A DNA stretch of 64,000 nt from CAVXSP01 sp963764505. Lineage in GTDB: Bacteria; Acidobacteriota; Vicinamibacteria; Vicinamibacterales; SCN-69-37. Of this stretch, positions 1-8,813 are shown one piece after another; position 1 is the first letter of the stretch, and each line of letters opens with the position of its first letter. The stretch spans positions 62,001-126,000 of the forward strand of contig CAVXSP010000001.1 in assembly GCA_963764505.1 (NCBI GenBank), written 5' to 3'. The position numbers and the translations under genes were made by a program. The notes beneath the pieces are model-generated. The model had not been told where the DNA came from and made no database searches. It saw nothing but the letters and a program-made list of their open reading frames with translations.

Positions 1-1635
1 ACGACGGTTCCGTTCTCGACCACCTGCAGTTCGATGGGCGCGGTGAACCGGACGGCGCCGAACCGATCCTGGCCCGCCGGTCCGCCGGCTGCCGCGGCCG
101 CCGAACCTGAAGCCGCGGTAGCGGCCGGAGCGTCGGCGGCGGTCCGGACAGGCGGACTCGCGACCGACGTGCCCGCAGATCTTTCGACCACTGCCGGCGG
201 CGGCGTCACCGGTGCGGAGCGCTCTTCGATGCCCGTGCCGGCAACTGGCTCGGAGGCCGCGGCCGCGATCGGAGAATCCGATTCCGTCGCCCCGGCGAAG
301 AGCGGCGCGCTCGACACCGGGGGCAGGCCGCTCGCGTCGGTCGCCGGCTTGGCCAGCAGACGCGGCACCAGCAGCGCGGCGCCGCCGCCGAGGATCACGA
401 CGGCAAGCGCGCTCCAGATCTGCACGCGGCCGAATCGGCTGCGTCGCTCGGGAATGGGCGGCGCGTCCGCGAAGAGCGGCTTGACGTGCGTCGGCGCGGT
501 CTCCCGCTTGGCCTCGCTGTGACTCAGCTCGATGGCCGCCGCGGGCGTCGTCTCGACGGCTCCGGTGGGCGCCAGGACTGCCATCGCCGCCGGCTCAGCC
601 GCCGCGGGCTCCGCGACGAGTGGAGGATCGCTGGCCGACGTCGACGACTCGGAAGCCAAGGAACCGGAGGCGGCCGAGACGCCGGCGGCCTCCTTCGGCG
701 GCTCCGGCGAGCCGACCGGGACCGACACGGTGGGCCGTTCGAGCGCGGCCTGGGCGTCGACGGCGTCGGCGAACGGCCGGCCGCCGATCTGGAGCGCCCG
801 TTCGAGCCACTCCCTCAGGGAGGCCGGCGCGGACGCCTCGGCGTTGAAGCACTCCTCGATGAGCGTCGGGACCTTCGATGGATACACCGCCGGATCGAGC
901 TGGCGGCCGGTGAGCAGCGACAGGGCGAGGAACCCGAGCTGGATGACGTCGTCGCGCGGGTCGAACAGCTCTGCGTCCAGCTCTGACGCCACGACGAGCC
1001 CGAATTCCGATCTCCAGGCGGCCCGCCGGCAGGCGCAAGGAAGCGAACGCCGGGCCGAGCGTCTGCTCGATCACGACGAAGCGCCCTTCCGGCGTCAGCA
1101 CGACGCGGTTGGCGTTCAGCAGTCCGTGCGAAATCCCGGGCCCGTGCTGGTGCAGCGCGGCGAGCGCCTGCGCCACCTGCTGCAGGAAGTCCAATGCGAA
1201 CGGCACGCCGCGGGCCTCGCGGACGAGCTCCGCGAGCCGCCGCCCGGGCACGTGATTCGAGACGAGGACCACGCCCTCCACGCCCGCGAGCGACTTGACG
1301 CCTCGCACCACGGCGAGCGCTCGGTGGCGCAGCCGAGCGGTCTCCTCGACGCGCTTCCGCACGGCGTCGACGAAGCCCGGCGATTCGCTGAATTCGCGCT
1401 TGAACCACAGCAGCTCCAGTTGCGTGCCGCTGCCGCTGTCGAGGGTCACGAGCCGCTGGCCGAGCGCATCGGTCAGGCCTGGTGTGTAGGGGCGCGCGGC
1501 CGGCTGAGACGAGTCCGGACTGCGCAAGGGCGTCGATTCGGAAATGGGTGCCGTCGCCATAGGGTCGCTGGCGCGACCGGAGTGCAGGATTCGGTCCAAC
1601 TCCGAAAACGGGCAGCGGCCCTGCAGAAACGGCAC
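1..1635 (-). CDS. Pseudokinase-like membrane protein, frameshifted, C-terminus off window
   Basis: Resembles bacterial Ser/Thr kinases but probably cannot phosphorylate. The N-terminal half (about 1010-1500) has a kinase-like fold. Where HRDLKPxN should stand it reads HGLLNANRVVL, and the DFG position reads IEQ, so both catalytic aspartates are gone. The frame breaks at about 1011, where removing one T restores a continuous reading (RLESEFGLVV). Downstream come a single membrane helix (about 350-410, ALAVVILGGGAALLVPRLL), an Ala/Pro-rich linker and a terminal strand-rich stretch (IELQVVENGTVV), possibly PEGA-like, that runs off the left edge. Start is GTG at 1635; an ATG at 1560 is an alternative. 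Neither has a good ribosome binding site. Likely a membrane-anchored scaffold or sensor; function not known. Confidence 0.6.
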
Positions 1636-1752
1636 CGGACGACGGTGTTCGACGCCCGTCCCGTTCCCGTCATCACAGATCCGTAACTGCGGATCGCGAA
1701 GCCGTCCCTGGAGCTCTCCCCTATACTGGAGCGACCGAACAGAAGAGGTCGC

Positions 1753-4072
1753 ATGGAAAGCCGCCGGCCATCGTCGCCGCGCCCGATGCGCCAGCGGCGG
1801 ACCAGCCGCCTGCCGGTGCTGATACTAGCGACGCTGGCGGGACTGTTCGGCGTCCCCGCCGCCGCGCAGCTGCGCTCCGAAGTCGTCGTCAGCGGCCTCA
1901 CGCTTCCCGTAGGGTTCGTGCAGGATCCGACGTCCGCGGACACTCAGTACGTCGATCGAGCAGGGAGGCCGGGTCCGCGTGCTGCGCGGCGGCAGCCTTG
2001 CGGCGGACGACTTCCTGGATCTGAGCGGCGCGATCAGCTCCGGCGGGGAGCGCGGGCTGCTCGGCCTCGCGTTCGCGCCGGACTACGCCTCGAGCGGGCG
2101 GCTGTTCGTCGATTTCACGAACCCGAACGGCGACACCGTCATCGCCCGCTTCCGGCGGTCCGCCGGCGATCCGCGGCGCGCCGATCCGGCGTCCCGCTTC
2201 GATTTCCGCTGGCCGGACGGCGCCACCTTCATCGCGCAGCCGTATGCGAATCACAACGGCGGGAACCTCCAGTTCGGCCCGGACGGCTACCTCTACGTCG
2301 CGCTCGGCGACGGCGGCAGCGGCAACGACCCCGAGAATCGCGCCCAGACGATGACGACGCTGCTCGGCAAGATGCTGCGGCTGGACGTCTCGGTGTCCGA
2401 CGGCGATCCCGAACGGGTACCGTCCGGCGCCCGGAAACCCGTTCATCGGGCGCGCGGGCTACCTGCCGGAGATCTGGGCGGTCGGCCTCCGCAATCCCTG
2501 GCGGTACAGCTTCGACGCCTCCGGGCCGGGCGCGACCGGCGCGCTGATCATCGGCGACGTCGGCCAGAGCAGCTATCGAGGAAGATCGACTACGAGCCTG
2601 CCGGCCGCGGCGGACGGAACTACGGCTGGCGCGATTCGCGAGGGCGCGCACGACAACGTCACGACGATGCCGCCCGCGTTCCTGCCGCTCGCGGATCCGA
2701 TGTCACGAGTACCCGGACGAACCGTGGGCCAGTGCGTGATCGGCGGGTACGTCTATCGTGGCACCGCGCTTCCCGGCACGTATCACCGGCCGGTACTTCT
2801 TCGCCGACTACGGATCGGGCGAGGGTCTGGTCGACGAGGCTCTCGGTCGACGGCGCGGGCGAGGCGACGGCCGGGACGATTGAGGACCACACGGCGGAGC
2901 TCGGGGGCTCCGCGGCACTCGGCAACATCAGCGCGTTCGGCATCGACGCCATGGGCGAGCTCTACCTGGTCGGGCACACGCGCGGCGAGATCCGCCGCGT
3001 CGTGAGCGTCGCGCCGCCGGCCGATCTCGTGCTGTGGATCGACACGCCCCGGGCCGGCGCCCTCGTCCAGCCGTTCGTGATGGCCGGCTGGGCGCTCGAC
3101 CTCGCGCAGACGGGCGCGGCTACCGGTGTGGATACGGTGCACCTCTGGGCCGTGCCCCTCGACGGCCGCGCGCCGGTGTTCCTCGGCGCCTCGTACGGCC
3201 GACCGCGGCCGGACGTCGCCGCGGCGTTCGGATCGCGCTACGAGGACTCGGGCTACGCCATCACGGTCAGCGGACTGCCGGCTGGCGACTATCAGCTCGC
3301 GGCATTCGCCCACAGCACGGTCACGGGCCGCTTCGAGACGAGCCGGGCCGTCGTCGCATCGATCGTCCGCGGCCAGATCATCGCGATCGATCACCCGGCG
3401 GCCGGCGCCGTGTCTGCGCGGTTCACGATCGAGGGATGGGCGGCCGACTTCGACAGCCCGAGCGGCACCGGCGTGGATGCCGTACACGTCTGGGCCTATC
3501 CGACGGCGGGCGCGCCGCGGTTCGTCGGTGCCGCGACGTACGGGCTGAACCGGCCGGATCTCGGCATCACCTTCGGCAGCCGATTCGCGCCGGCCGGCTG
3601 GGCGCTGACGGGCGCCGGCCTGCCGCCAGGGGCTTGGACCCTCGTCGCGTTCCTGCACAGCTCGACGAGCGGCACCTTCTCGCAGGCGACCGTCGTGCCC
3701 GTGCAGGTGCCGAGCGGCGTCCGCCTGGCCGTCGAGACCCCTGCGGCCGGATCGGTGCCCACGACGTTCCTCGTTGCCGGCTGGGCGTTGGATCTCGCCG
3801 CGACATCCGGTGCAGGCATCGGCGCGATCCACGTCTGGGCGTTTCCAGTCGGCGGCGGCGCGCCGTTACCCGCGGGCGTCGGCACGCTCGGCGTGGCGCG
3901 TCCGGACGTCGGCGGCGTCTTCGGTGCGCAGTTCACGCCGAGCGGGTATCAGCTCTCGGTCTCGTCGCTCCCGGCCGGCTCGTACGACCTGGTCGTCTAC
4001 GCGCAGAGCCAGGTGACGGGCACGTTCGATGCGGCGGGCGTCGTGAGAATCGCGGTCGCCGCCGCGAGGTGA
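1753..4072 (+). pseudogene. Secreted PQQ-dependent sugar dehydrogenase with three C-terminal repeats, multiply frameshifted as sequenced
   Basis: Soluble quinoprotein sugar (glucose/sorbosone-type) dehydrogenase, expected to oxidise aldoses in the periplasm. An Arg-rich N-terminus and hydrophobic signal peptide end at GVPAAAQ. The propeller keeps family landmarks: GERGLLGLAFAPDY, NHNGGNLQFGPDGYLYVALG, GLRNPWRYSFD, and GQCVIGGYVYRG. Three 115-aa repeats follow from about 3030. The dehydrogenase part switches frame at least eight times. Removing single inserted bases at about 1954, 2411, 2577, 2584, 2630, 2785 and 2831 restores the family sequence, and at least one more shift lies near 2712-2732. 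The repeats after 2840 are intact. Because nearly all errors are one-base insertions, sequencing error is more likely than true decay, but a real pseudogene cannot be excluded. Confidence 0.75.
3026..4069 (+). repeat. Three tandem 115-116-aa protein repeats in the sugar dehydrogenase C-terminus
   Basis: Three in-frame units start near 3038 (IDTP), 3386 (IDHP) and 3731 (VETP), so spacing is 348 and 345 bp. Each unit has the same order of motifs: an AG then a GWALD or GWAAD core, a DAVHVWAYP-like strand, FLGAxxYGxxRPDV, FGSxFxxxGY, SGLPAGxYxLxxFAHS and TGTF. They look like beta-sandwich modules. From memory such units recur on secreted proteins of Vicinamibacteria; I cannot name a Pfam family. 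Confidence 0.8.
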
Positions 4073-4159
4073 TCGAACGCGAGGGCACCGACCTTCCGTC
4101 TCGCGCGCCAGACGACGCGGGCGATAAGGGTCGCCGGCCGATCGAAGTATCATCCCCAC

Positions 4160-5653
4160 GTGCCTTCGATACAGCTCACGCCCATCGACGTCATTCTCGT
4201 TGTCTTCTATCTCCTGGCCATCACCGCGCTCGGCTTGTGGGTCAGCCGCGGCGTTCGCACCAGCCACGACTTCTTCCTCGCCGGCAAGTCGCTTCCCTGG
4301 TGGATTGCCGGCATGTCGCTCGTCGTCTCGGACATCGGCGCGAAGGACATGATCGGGCTCGCGGGCGATGCCTACCGCTACGGCATCGTCATGATGAACT
4401 TCGATTTCGTCGCGTGCACGTTTCCCGTGCTCATCGCGGCGTTCCTCTTCATGCCGCTCTTCTGGGACGCCGGCGTGACGACCATCCCGGAATATCTCGG
4501 CCGACGCTACAACGTCGCGGTCCGCACGTTCTTCGCGGTGATCTGGTCGCTCTTCATGGTCGGGACCGTCGCCACGATTCTCGTGAGCGCGGCGTCGATG
4601 TTCGAAGGGCTGCTCGGCTGGTCGTTCTGGTTCTCCGTGGGACTCACGTCGGTGCTCGTCGGCGTGTTCACGACGTCCGGCGGGCTGAAGGCCGTGGCGG
4701 TCACCGACGCGGTCTCCTGCGTCGTGCTCATCATCGGCGCCGCGCTCCTCTGCGGGATCGGCCTGTGGAAGGTCGGCGGCGTGTCCGCGATGGTCGCCAA
4801 GGTCTCGGCGTTGCCGTGGACGAGCGAGCATTTCCACCTGCTGCCGTCGGCGTCCCACCGCGCCTATCCGTGGCCGGCCGTCGTGCTCGGGCTCGGGCTG
4901 GTCCTCGGACCCGCCTACTGGGTCGGCAACCAGGCGATCGTGCAGCGGACGTTCGGCACGAAGACGCAGGCGGACGCCCGCGCGTCGTACGTGTTCGCCG
5001 CGATGATCAAGCTCGTCTTCCCCGTGCTGCTCGTGCTGCCCGGCCTGCTCGCGCTCGCGCTCTTCGCCGACACGCTCGGCGCCCCGACCGGCTCGTGGGA
5101 CGCCAACCAGGTGCTGCCGATGATGATCGGCCGGCTGGTCCCGCCCGGCGCGCTGGGTCTGCTGATGGGCGCGTTCGTCGCCGCCGTGATGGCCAACCTC
5201 GATTCCTACATCAACTCGGCGTCGACGCTCCTCGTCACCGATCTCTACCTGCCGTTCGTCAAGCCGGGCGCGAGCGACGACGAGTGCCTGAAAGTGGGCC
5301 GCTGGCTCGTCATCATCCTGCTCGTCTTTGGCGCGATCGTCAGCTACCAGGTGAAGATGCGCTTCGGATCCGTCTTCGAGGCGTTCCAGACGTTCCTCTC
5401 CTTCTTCCAGGGCGCGCTGTTCTCGCTGCTGCTCTTCGGAATGCTGACGCGGCACGCAACGGCGGCCGGCGGGGTCGCCGGCATGCTCGCGGGCGTGATC
5501 ACGGCCGCGGCCCTGAACGCCACCGGCCAGCTGTATCTCTGGACCGCGTTCTGGTCGTTCGTCATCGCCTCGGGGGTGCTCCTCGGGGTCAGCGCGGTCA
5601 CGAAACGGAAGTCCGATGCCGAGCTCAAAGGGCTCGTCTGCTGGGTGCGATGA
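4160..5653 (+). CDS. Sodium:solute symporter (SSS family)
   Basis: Inner-membrane Na+-coupled transporter of the SSS/LeuT-fold family, 497 aa with about 13 hydrophobic segments, the usual size. Family marks include the N-terminal GLWVSRGVRTSHDFFLAGKS stretch, GYR-like DAYRYGIVMMNFD, IPEYLGRRYN and the central ANLDSYINSASTLLVTDLY segment, where the Asp/Ser pair is typical of the Na2 site in this family. It starts with GTG at 4160; no strong Shine-Dalgarno sequence is visible. The substrate is unclear; among SSS members it looks closest to the sugar/solute (SGLT-like) branch. Its stop overlaps the start of a 62-aa membrane protein, so the two are translationally coupled. Confidence 0.88.
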   Translation: MPSIQLTPIDVILVVFYLLAITALGLWVSRGVRTSHDFFLAGKSLPWWIAGMSLVVSDIGAKDMIGLAGDAYRYGIVMMNFDFVACTFPVLIAAFLFMPLFWDAGVTTIPEYLGRRYNVAVRTFFAVIWSLFMVGTVATILVSAASMFEGLLGWSFWFSVGLTSVLVGVFTTSGGLKAVAVTDAVSCVVLIIGAALLCGIGLWKVGGVSAMVAKVSALPWTSEHFHLLPSASHRAYPWPAVVLGLGLVLGPAYWVGNQAIVQRTFGTKTQADARASYVFAAMIKLVFPVLLVLPGLLALALFADTLGAPTGSWDANQVLPMMIGRLVPPGALGLLMGAFVAAVMANLDSYINSASTLLVTDLYLPFVKPGASDDECLKVGRWLVIILLVFGAIVSYQVKMRFGSVFEAFQTFLSFFQGALFSLLLFGMLTRHATAAGGVAGMLAGVITAAALNATGQLYLWTAFWSFVIASGVLLGVSAVTKRKSDAELKGLVCWVR

Positions 5654-5838
5654 TGTCGTTCCACTTGAGAGCACTGACCGTCATGAGCCTCTACGGCCTG
5701 GCGTTGTTCGTCGTCTGGCACGTCTCCCCGAAGCTCACGTCGGCGTTGCGCGTCCAGCCGCCGTTCTGGCGCAACGTGAAGTTCTGGGCGTCGTTCGTGG
5801 CGGTGACGCAGATCATCGTCTACGCGCTGTTCAGCTAG
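5650..5838 (+). CDS. Small membrane protein coupled to the SSS symporter
   Basis: A 62-aa protein with two hydrophobic stretches: residues about 5-25 (VMSLYGLALFVVWHV) and 42-61 (FWASFVAVTQIIVYALFS). They are separated by a short polar loop with a Pro-Pro-Phe-Trp-Arg motif. Its ATG at 5650 overlaps the symporter stop codon (ATGA), so translation is likely coupled. No family recognised. By position it could be a small accessory subunit stabilising or regulating the transporter, as seen for other two-component sodium symporters; that is inference only. Confidence 0.65.
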   Translation: MMSFHLRALTVMSLYGLALFVVWHVSPKLTSALRVQPPFWRNVKFWASFVAVTQIIVYALFS

Positions 5839-5840
5839 CG

Positions 5841-5983
5841 CGTCGCCCTGAGCCTGACGAAGGGCGAGCTCGAGGCCGGCGACGCCGAAGTCCTCGAGAT
5901 CGTCAACCGTCGTCTCGACCCGCTCGAATTGACGGTGCGCGACCATTCGGCGCAGCTTCAGAAGCGGCGGCGGCGCTGAACCG
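5841..5983 (+). repeat. 143-bp direct repeat, copy A
   Basis: About 90% identical by eye (14 mismatches) to 7041-7183, with no gaps and an offset of exactly 1,200 bp. It begins with a REP-like inverted motif (GCCCT ... AGGGC around CTGAGCCTGACGA). It then stays open in one frame for about 44 codons, ending with NRRLDPLELTVRDHS and a Lys/Arg tail before TGA. Several differences between copies are synonymous in that frame, so it looks like the C-terminal end of a protein that was once coding. Copy A has no start codon and is an orphan fragment. Confidence 0.8.
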
Positions 5984-6063
5984 CGTGCCCTTGGGTTGAT
6001 GCAAGTCGGCCACCGCGAGCCGACGCTTTCCATTCGTCCAGTTCGCCGGCTTGCCGGCGACGG

Positions 6064-6082
6064 CGTAAGACAGTATCTTACG
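6064..6082 (+). promoter_or_regulatory. Palindromic operator of the vapBC-type module
   Basis: Perfect inverted repeat CGTAAGA-CAGTA-TCTTACG ending three bases before the antitoxin ATG. Seven-base arms around a five-base spacer at this position are what is expected for autoregulation by an AbrB-type antitoxin alone or with its toxin. The AT-rich centre (CAGTAT) may also form part of a -10 element. Confidence 0.7.
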
Positions 6083-6085
6083 TCC

Positions 6086-6316
6086 ATGAGAACTCGGGTC
6101 TCGTCGAAGGGCCAGATCGTGCTGCCGGCCGAGCTCCGCGAGCAGGACCACATCGAGAGCGGGCAGGAGTTCGAGGTCGAGCGTCTCGACCGCGGCGAAT
6201 ACCGGCTGAAGCGGCGGGCGCCGCGTCCGAACGAAGGCGTCGTCGACTGGCTGCTGTCCTGCCCGGAAAAGGACTTCTTCGTTACGGTTGCCTCCGAATC
6301 GACCGACACGCTGTGA
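6086..6316 (+). CDS. AbrB/SpoVT-family antitoxin (VapB-like)
   Basis: 76-aa antitoxin. The N-terminus MRTRVSSKGQIVLPAELRE is the swapped-hairpin AbrB DNA-binding fold. The acidic, aromatic C-terminus (VDWLLSCPEKDFF) is the usual toxin-neutralising tail. ATG at 6086 is chosen because it follows a perfect palindrome and fits the domain start; upstream in-frame codons would read through the operator. The stop overlaps the toxin start (GTGA), giving the standard antitoxin-first operon. Expected to repress its own promoter by binding 6064-6082. Confidence 0.88.
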   Translation: MRTRVSSKGQIVLPAELREQDHIESGQEFEVERLDRGEYRLKRRAPRPNEGVVDWLLSCPEKDFFVTVASESTDTL

Positions 6317-6729
6317 AGTTCCTGGTAGACGCCAACGTGCTCAGCGAAGCCACGAAGGCGGCGCCGAACGAATCGTGCGTCGCGTGGCTCAGGACGCACG
6401 AGCGCCACATGGCCGTCGATCCCGTCATTCTCGGAGAGGTCCGCTACGGCATCCTGCTCCTCCCGAAAGGCAAGCGAAGAATCCGGTTGGAGCGCTGGTT
6501 CGAGGCGGGAGTGCAACGCCTGCACTGCGTTCCCTGGGATGCCGAGACTGGACTGCGCTGGGCCGAGCTGCTGGCGGCCCTTCGTCGCGCCGGCCGCGCC
6601 ATGCCGATCAAGGACAGTCTCATTGCGGCGACCGCACTGGCCCACGGGCTGACAGTCGCCACGCGAAACCGCGCGGATTTCGTCAGGGCCGGCGTCACGG
6701 TCGTGGATCCGTTCGAGAGCGGGTCCTGA
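6313..6729 (+). CDS. PIN-domain ribonuclease toxin (VapC-like)
   Basis: 138-aa PIN-domain toxin, a Mg-dependent ribonuclease that in this family cleaves tRNA or rRNA. All expected acidic residues are present: D6 (FLVDANVLSE), E42 (ILGEVRYGI), D101 (PIKDSLIAATA) and N119/D122 in TRNRADF. The GTG start at 6313 overlaps the antitoxin stop by four bases. The gene is complete and looks functional. It sits between the two 143-bp repeats in a region of gene fragments, consistent with a mobile or recently acquired module. Confidence 0.9.
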   Translation: MKFLVDANVLSEATKAAPNESCVAWLRTHERHMAVDPVILGEVRYGILLLPKGKRRIRLERWFEAGVQRLHCVPWDAETGLRWAELLAALRRAGRAMPIKDSLIAATALAHGLTVATRNRADFVRAGVTVVDPFESGS

Positions 6730-6808
6730 GAACCGCGCGCCCCGCCTCAATACGCTGGCGCAAGGGCTCTCCACGATGCTACCGTCGTCCCCTCAACGGG
6801 AGTTTTCG

Positions 6809-7051
6809 ATGTCAGAGGAACGCTTCGGCCGGATCGACAAGACACCGGAAGACGTTCGTGAGCGGTTCGACGGGATCGACCGCCGGTTCGACGCGATCGA
6901 CGGCCGGCTTGACGGGATCGACCACCGCCTCGATGATCTCGGCCGGCACATCCGAGTACTGCACGAAGAGGTCATCGACCGTATTCAGAGCATTGCAGAC
7001 CCGACGCACACTATTCGGCGCGACGCTTCGCTGCGCTCAGCGTCGCCCTGA
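6809..7051 (+). CDS. Small heptad-repeat (coiled-coil) protein
   Basis: 80-aa hydrophilic protein built from a seven-residue period: RFDGIDR, RFDAIDG, RLDGIDH, RLDDLGR. These predict a parallel coiled coil over residues about 18-60. ATG at 6809 follows a GGGAG-like binding site; an in-frame ATG at 6776 is less likely. The frame closes at 7051 inside repeat copy B. The repeat's own open frame (NRRLDPLELTVRDHS) would continue the coiled coil in another frame. The intact ancestor was therefore probably longer, and a frameshift at about 7020-7045 may have shortened it. Function unknown. Confidence 0.55.
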   Translation: MSEERFGRIDKTPEDVRERFDGIDRRFDAIDGRLDGIDHRLDDLGRHIRVLHEEVIDRIQSIADPTHTIRRDASLRSASP

Positions 7052-7183
7052 GCCTGACGAAGGGCGAGTTCAAAGCCGCCGACGCCGAGGTCCTCGAGAG
7101 CATCAACCGTCGTCTCGATCCACTCGAGTTGACGGTGCGCGACCATTCGGCGCAGCTTGCGAAGCGGCGGCGTTGCTGAACCG
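7041..7183 (+). repeat. 143-bp direct repeat, copy B
   Basis: Collinear partner of 5841-5983. It opens with the same REP-like GCCCTGAGC motif, which here also forms an inverted repeat with the preceding GCTCAG (7035-7040). The open frame encodes EVLESINRRLDPLELTVRD followed by HSAQLAK, plausible as the lost C-terminus of the coiled-coil gene just upstream. Confidence 0.8.
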
Positions 7184-7438
7184 AGCGGCCCGACCGCGCC
7201 ACTCCGCAGGTGTGCGAGCTGGCGCGTGAGCGTTCTGATGACCTGCCCTGTCATAGCCGACAGCTAGGCTGTTCGCGAAGGCATCCAGAGCGGCTCGCGT
7301 GTGCGAGCCCGGCAACCTGCGTGGACGGCAAGGTGCCAACGCGCCGCACGGCGCGGATGTGGCCCGGCGCCCCCGGGCAAACGACGGTCCAGCCGGCCAG
7401 TCCGGCCTCTGGGGTGCCCAACCCTAAGGGAGGGCCCC
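7184..7438. other. Non-coding stretch
   Basis: About 255 bases after repeat copy B with no convincing gene, promoter or terminator. Only the Shine-Dalgarno-like AAGGGAGGG just before 7439 stands out, and it belongs to the next gene. Confidence 0.4.
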
Positions 7439-7963
7439 GTGTCCGAACTGTTCAATCTCAATCCTGTATTCCCGTTCAGACCACAGCCCAACGCGGCAGA
7501 GGCGTGGACGAGGTTCGAGCGCGCTCTGGCGAGGGCACTGACCGACTTGAGCGAGGACGAGCTCCTCGTGATCATGGCGAAGCACGGCAGCCGCTTCGTC
7601 CAGTTCGCCGACCAGGGGCCGTACGGGCTCCGAGCGGAAGCCGTCAGCAACACGTTCCTGGATGGACCAGAACGACTGTCCGAGAGTGCATGCGATGAGC
7701 TCGTCGGCTTGGGCTGGCAGCCGCCGACACATGATTCAGATGCAGAGCGTGAGCAGCCGGTCGACGGGTCGCCCAACTTCTATCTGGACATCGCGCCGCC
7801 CGTGCCGTGCGACCGCCTCGCGGCGCTGGCAGTACTCACGCTCCGCGACGTATTCGGCATCGGTCACCCTGGGCTGACGAAATACGCAGCGTTCGCGGAT
7901 GACGGCGCCCGGCTGCTATTCCAATACCTGCCCATTGACCTCGTGGACGAGCAGATGATGTAG
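7439..7963 (+). CDS. TY-Chap-like domain protein
   Basis: 174-aa cytoplasmic protein with no signal peptide or membrane segment. Residues about 20-105 (LVIMAKHGSRFVQFAD, GLRAEAVSN, LGWQPPT) resemble the TY-Chap putative chaperone domains known mainly from Actinobacteria and related to YbjN/type III secretion chaperones. The GTG at 7439 follows AAGGGAGGG at ideal distance. The downstream half (FYLDIAPPVPCDRLAALAV and following) is ordinary globular sequence. No partner gene is evident. The assignment rests on motif resemblance only. Confidence 0.55.
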   Translation: MSELFNLNPVFPFRPQPNAAEAWTRFERALARALTDLSEDELLVIMAKHGSRFVQFADQGPYGLRAEAVSNTFLDGPERLSESACDELVGLGWQPPTHDSDAEREQPVDGSPNFYLDIAPPVPCDRLAALAVLTLRDVFGIGHPGLTKYAAFADDGARLLFQYLPIDLVDEQMM

Positions 7964-7985
7964 AACATTCGTTTCCACGAAGCCG

Positions 7986-8680
7986 ATGACGCTCACATCC
8001 AGGTTCGAAGCGGCATTGCTGTACGCGGCGCACGTGCACAGGGATCAGCTGCGCAAGGGAACCAGCATCCCTTACGTCTCGCACTTGCTCATCGTCGCCG
8101 GGCTGGTACTGGACTACGGCGGCAACGAGGACGAGGCGATCGGCGCGTTGCTGCACGATGCCGTCGAGGATGGCGGTGGCGTCGGCGCGGGCCATCTCGA
8201 CACGATGGGCATCCGGCTGCTGCGGGGACGTGATTTCACGGCAGACGACGGGCCGGCGAGTCCGTTCGTCACCGTCATCTCGAAGCCGCTCGCCGACGAG
8301 CTCTTCCCCAACGCCGACGCGGCCGACGCCATCGGCAAACAGCTGACGTTCGGCCAGGACCAGAAGACGCAGAAGACTCTCACCATCGTCGGCGTGACCA
8401 GCGACTTCCCGACGTCGCAGATGAGCACCGACCGGCCGCAGCTGCTGCTGCCGCTGTCCCAGTTCGCGGATATTCAACGGGACTCGGTGCCGATTGGCAG
8501 CGATATCGATGAATCGCCCCATCTGATGCTCATCGCGCGCAGCCGGCCGGGAGAGCAGCCAGCGAAGATGATCTCCGCTGTCGAGAACGTGGCGCGCAGC
8601 CTCGATCCGGAGTTCAAGCCTGGCGCACGCGCGGCGCGCCGCATCGGTGACGCCACTGGTCGCGATGCGGGCGCAATAGA
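7986..8680 (+). pseudogene. In-frame chimera: truncated HD-domain protein joined to an ADOP permease fragment
   Basis: The first 65 residues are the start of a (p)ppGpp-hydrolase-like HD protein (YAAHVHRDQLRKGTSIPYV, then EDEAIGALLHDAVED). Right after the HD motif the frame passes into an internal piece of a MacB/ADOP periplasmic domain: GHLDTMGIRLLRGRDF, VISKPLADELFPN, LTIVGVTSDFP, and ENVARSLDPEF. The permease similarity stops near 8640. The frame then runs on into sequence antisense to the neighbouring ADOP gene. The junction lies near 8172-8178. The permease part differs clearly from the adjacent ADOP gene, so it came from another paralogue. Both partners lack essential parts, so a remnant is most likely. 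Confidence 0.7.
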
Positions 8681-8813
8681 CCACCGTCGTCCGAACCTGA
8701 CGAACGTCGTCCGGAACTCACGGGCGTCGTCCAGGGCTGGCGGTCGTCGTCCGGCGCCAAGCGCGAGCGGACGGAAGGACGATTTCGAGGGTCAGTCCGC
8801 TGAGGCGCCTCGT

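Noticed and set aside
5838..8800. Genomic island with integrase
   Set aside because: The region holds fragments, repeats and a toxin-antitoxin pair, but no integrase, transposase or terminal inverted repeats were found, so it is not called a mobile element.
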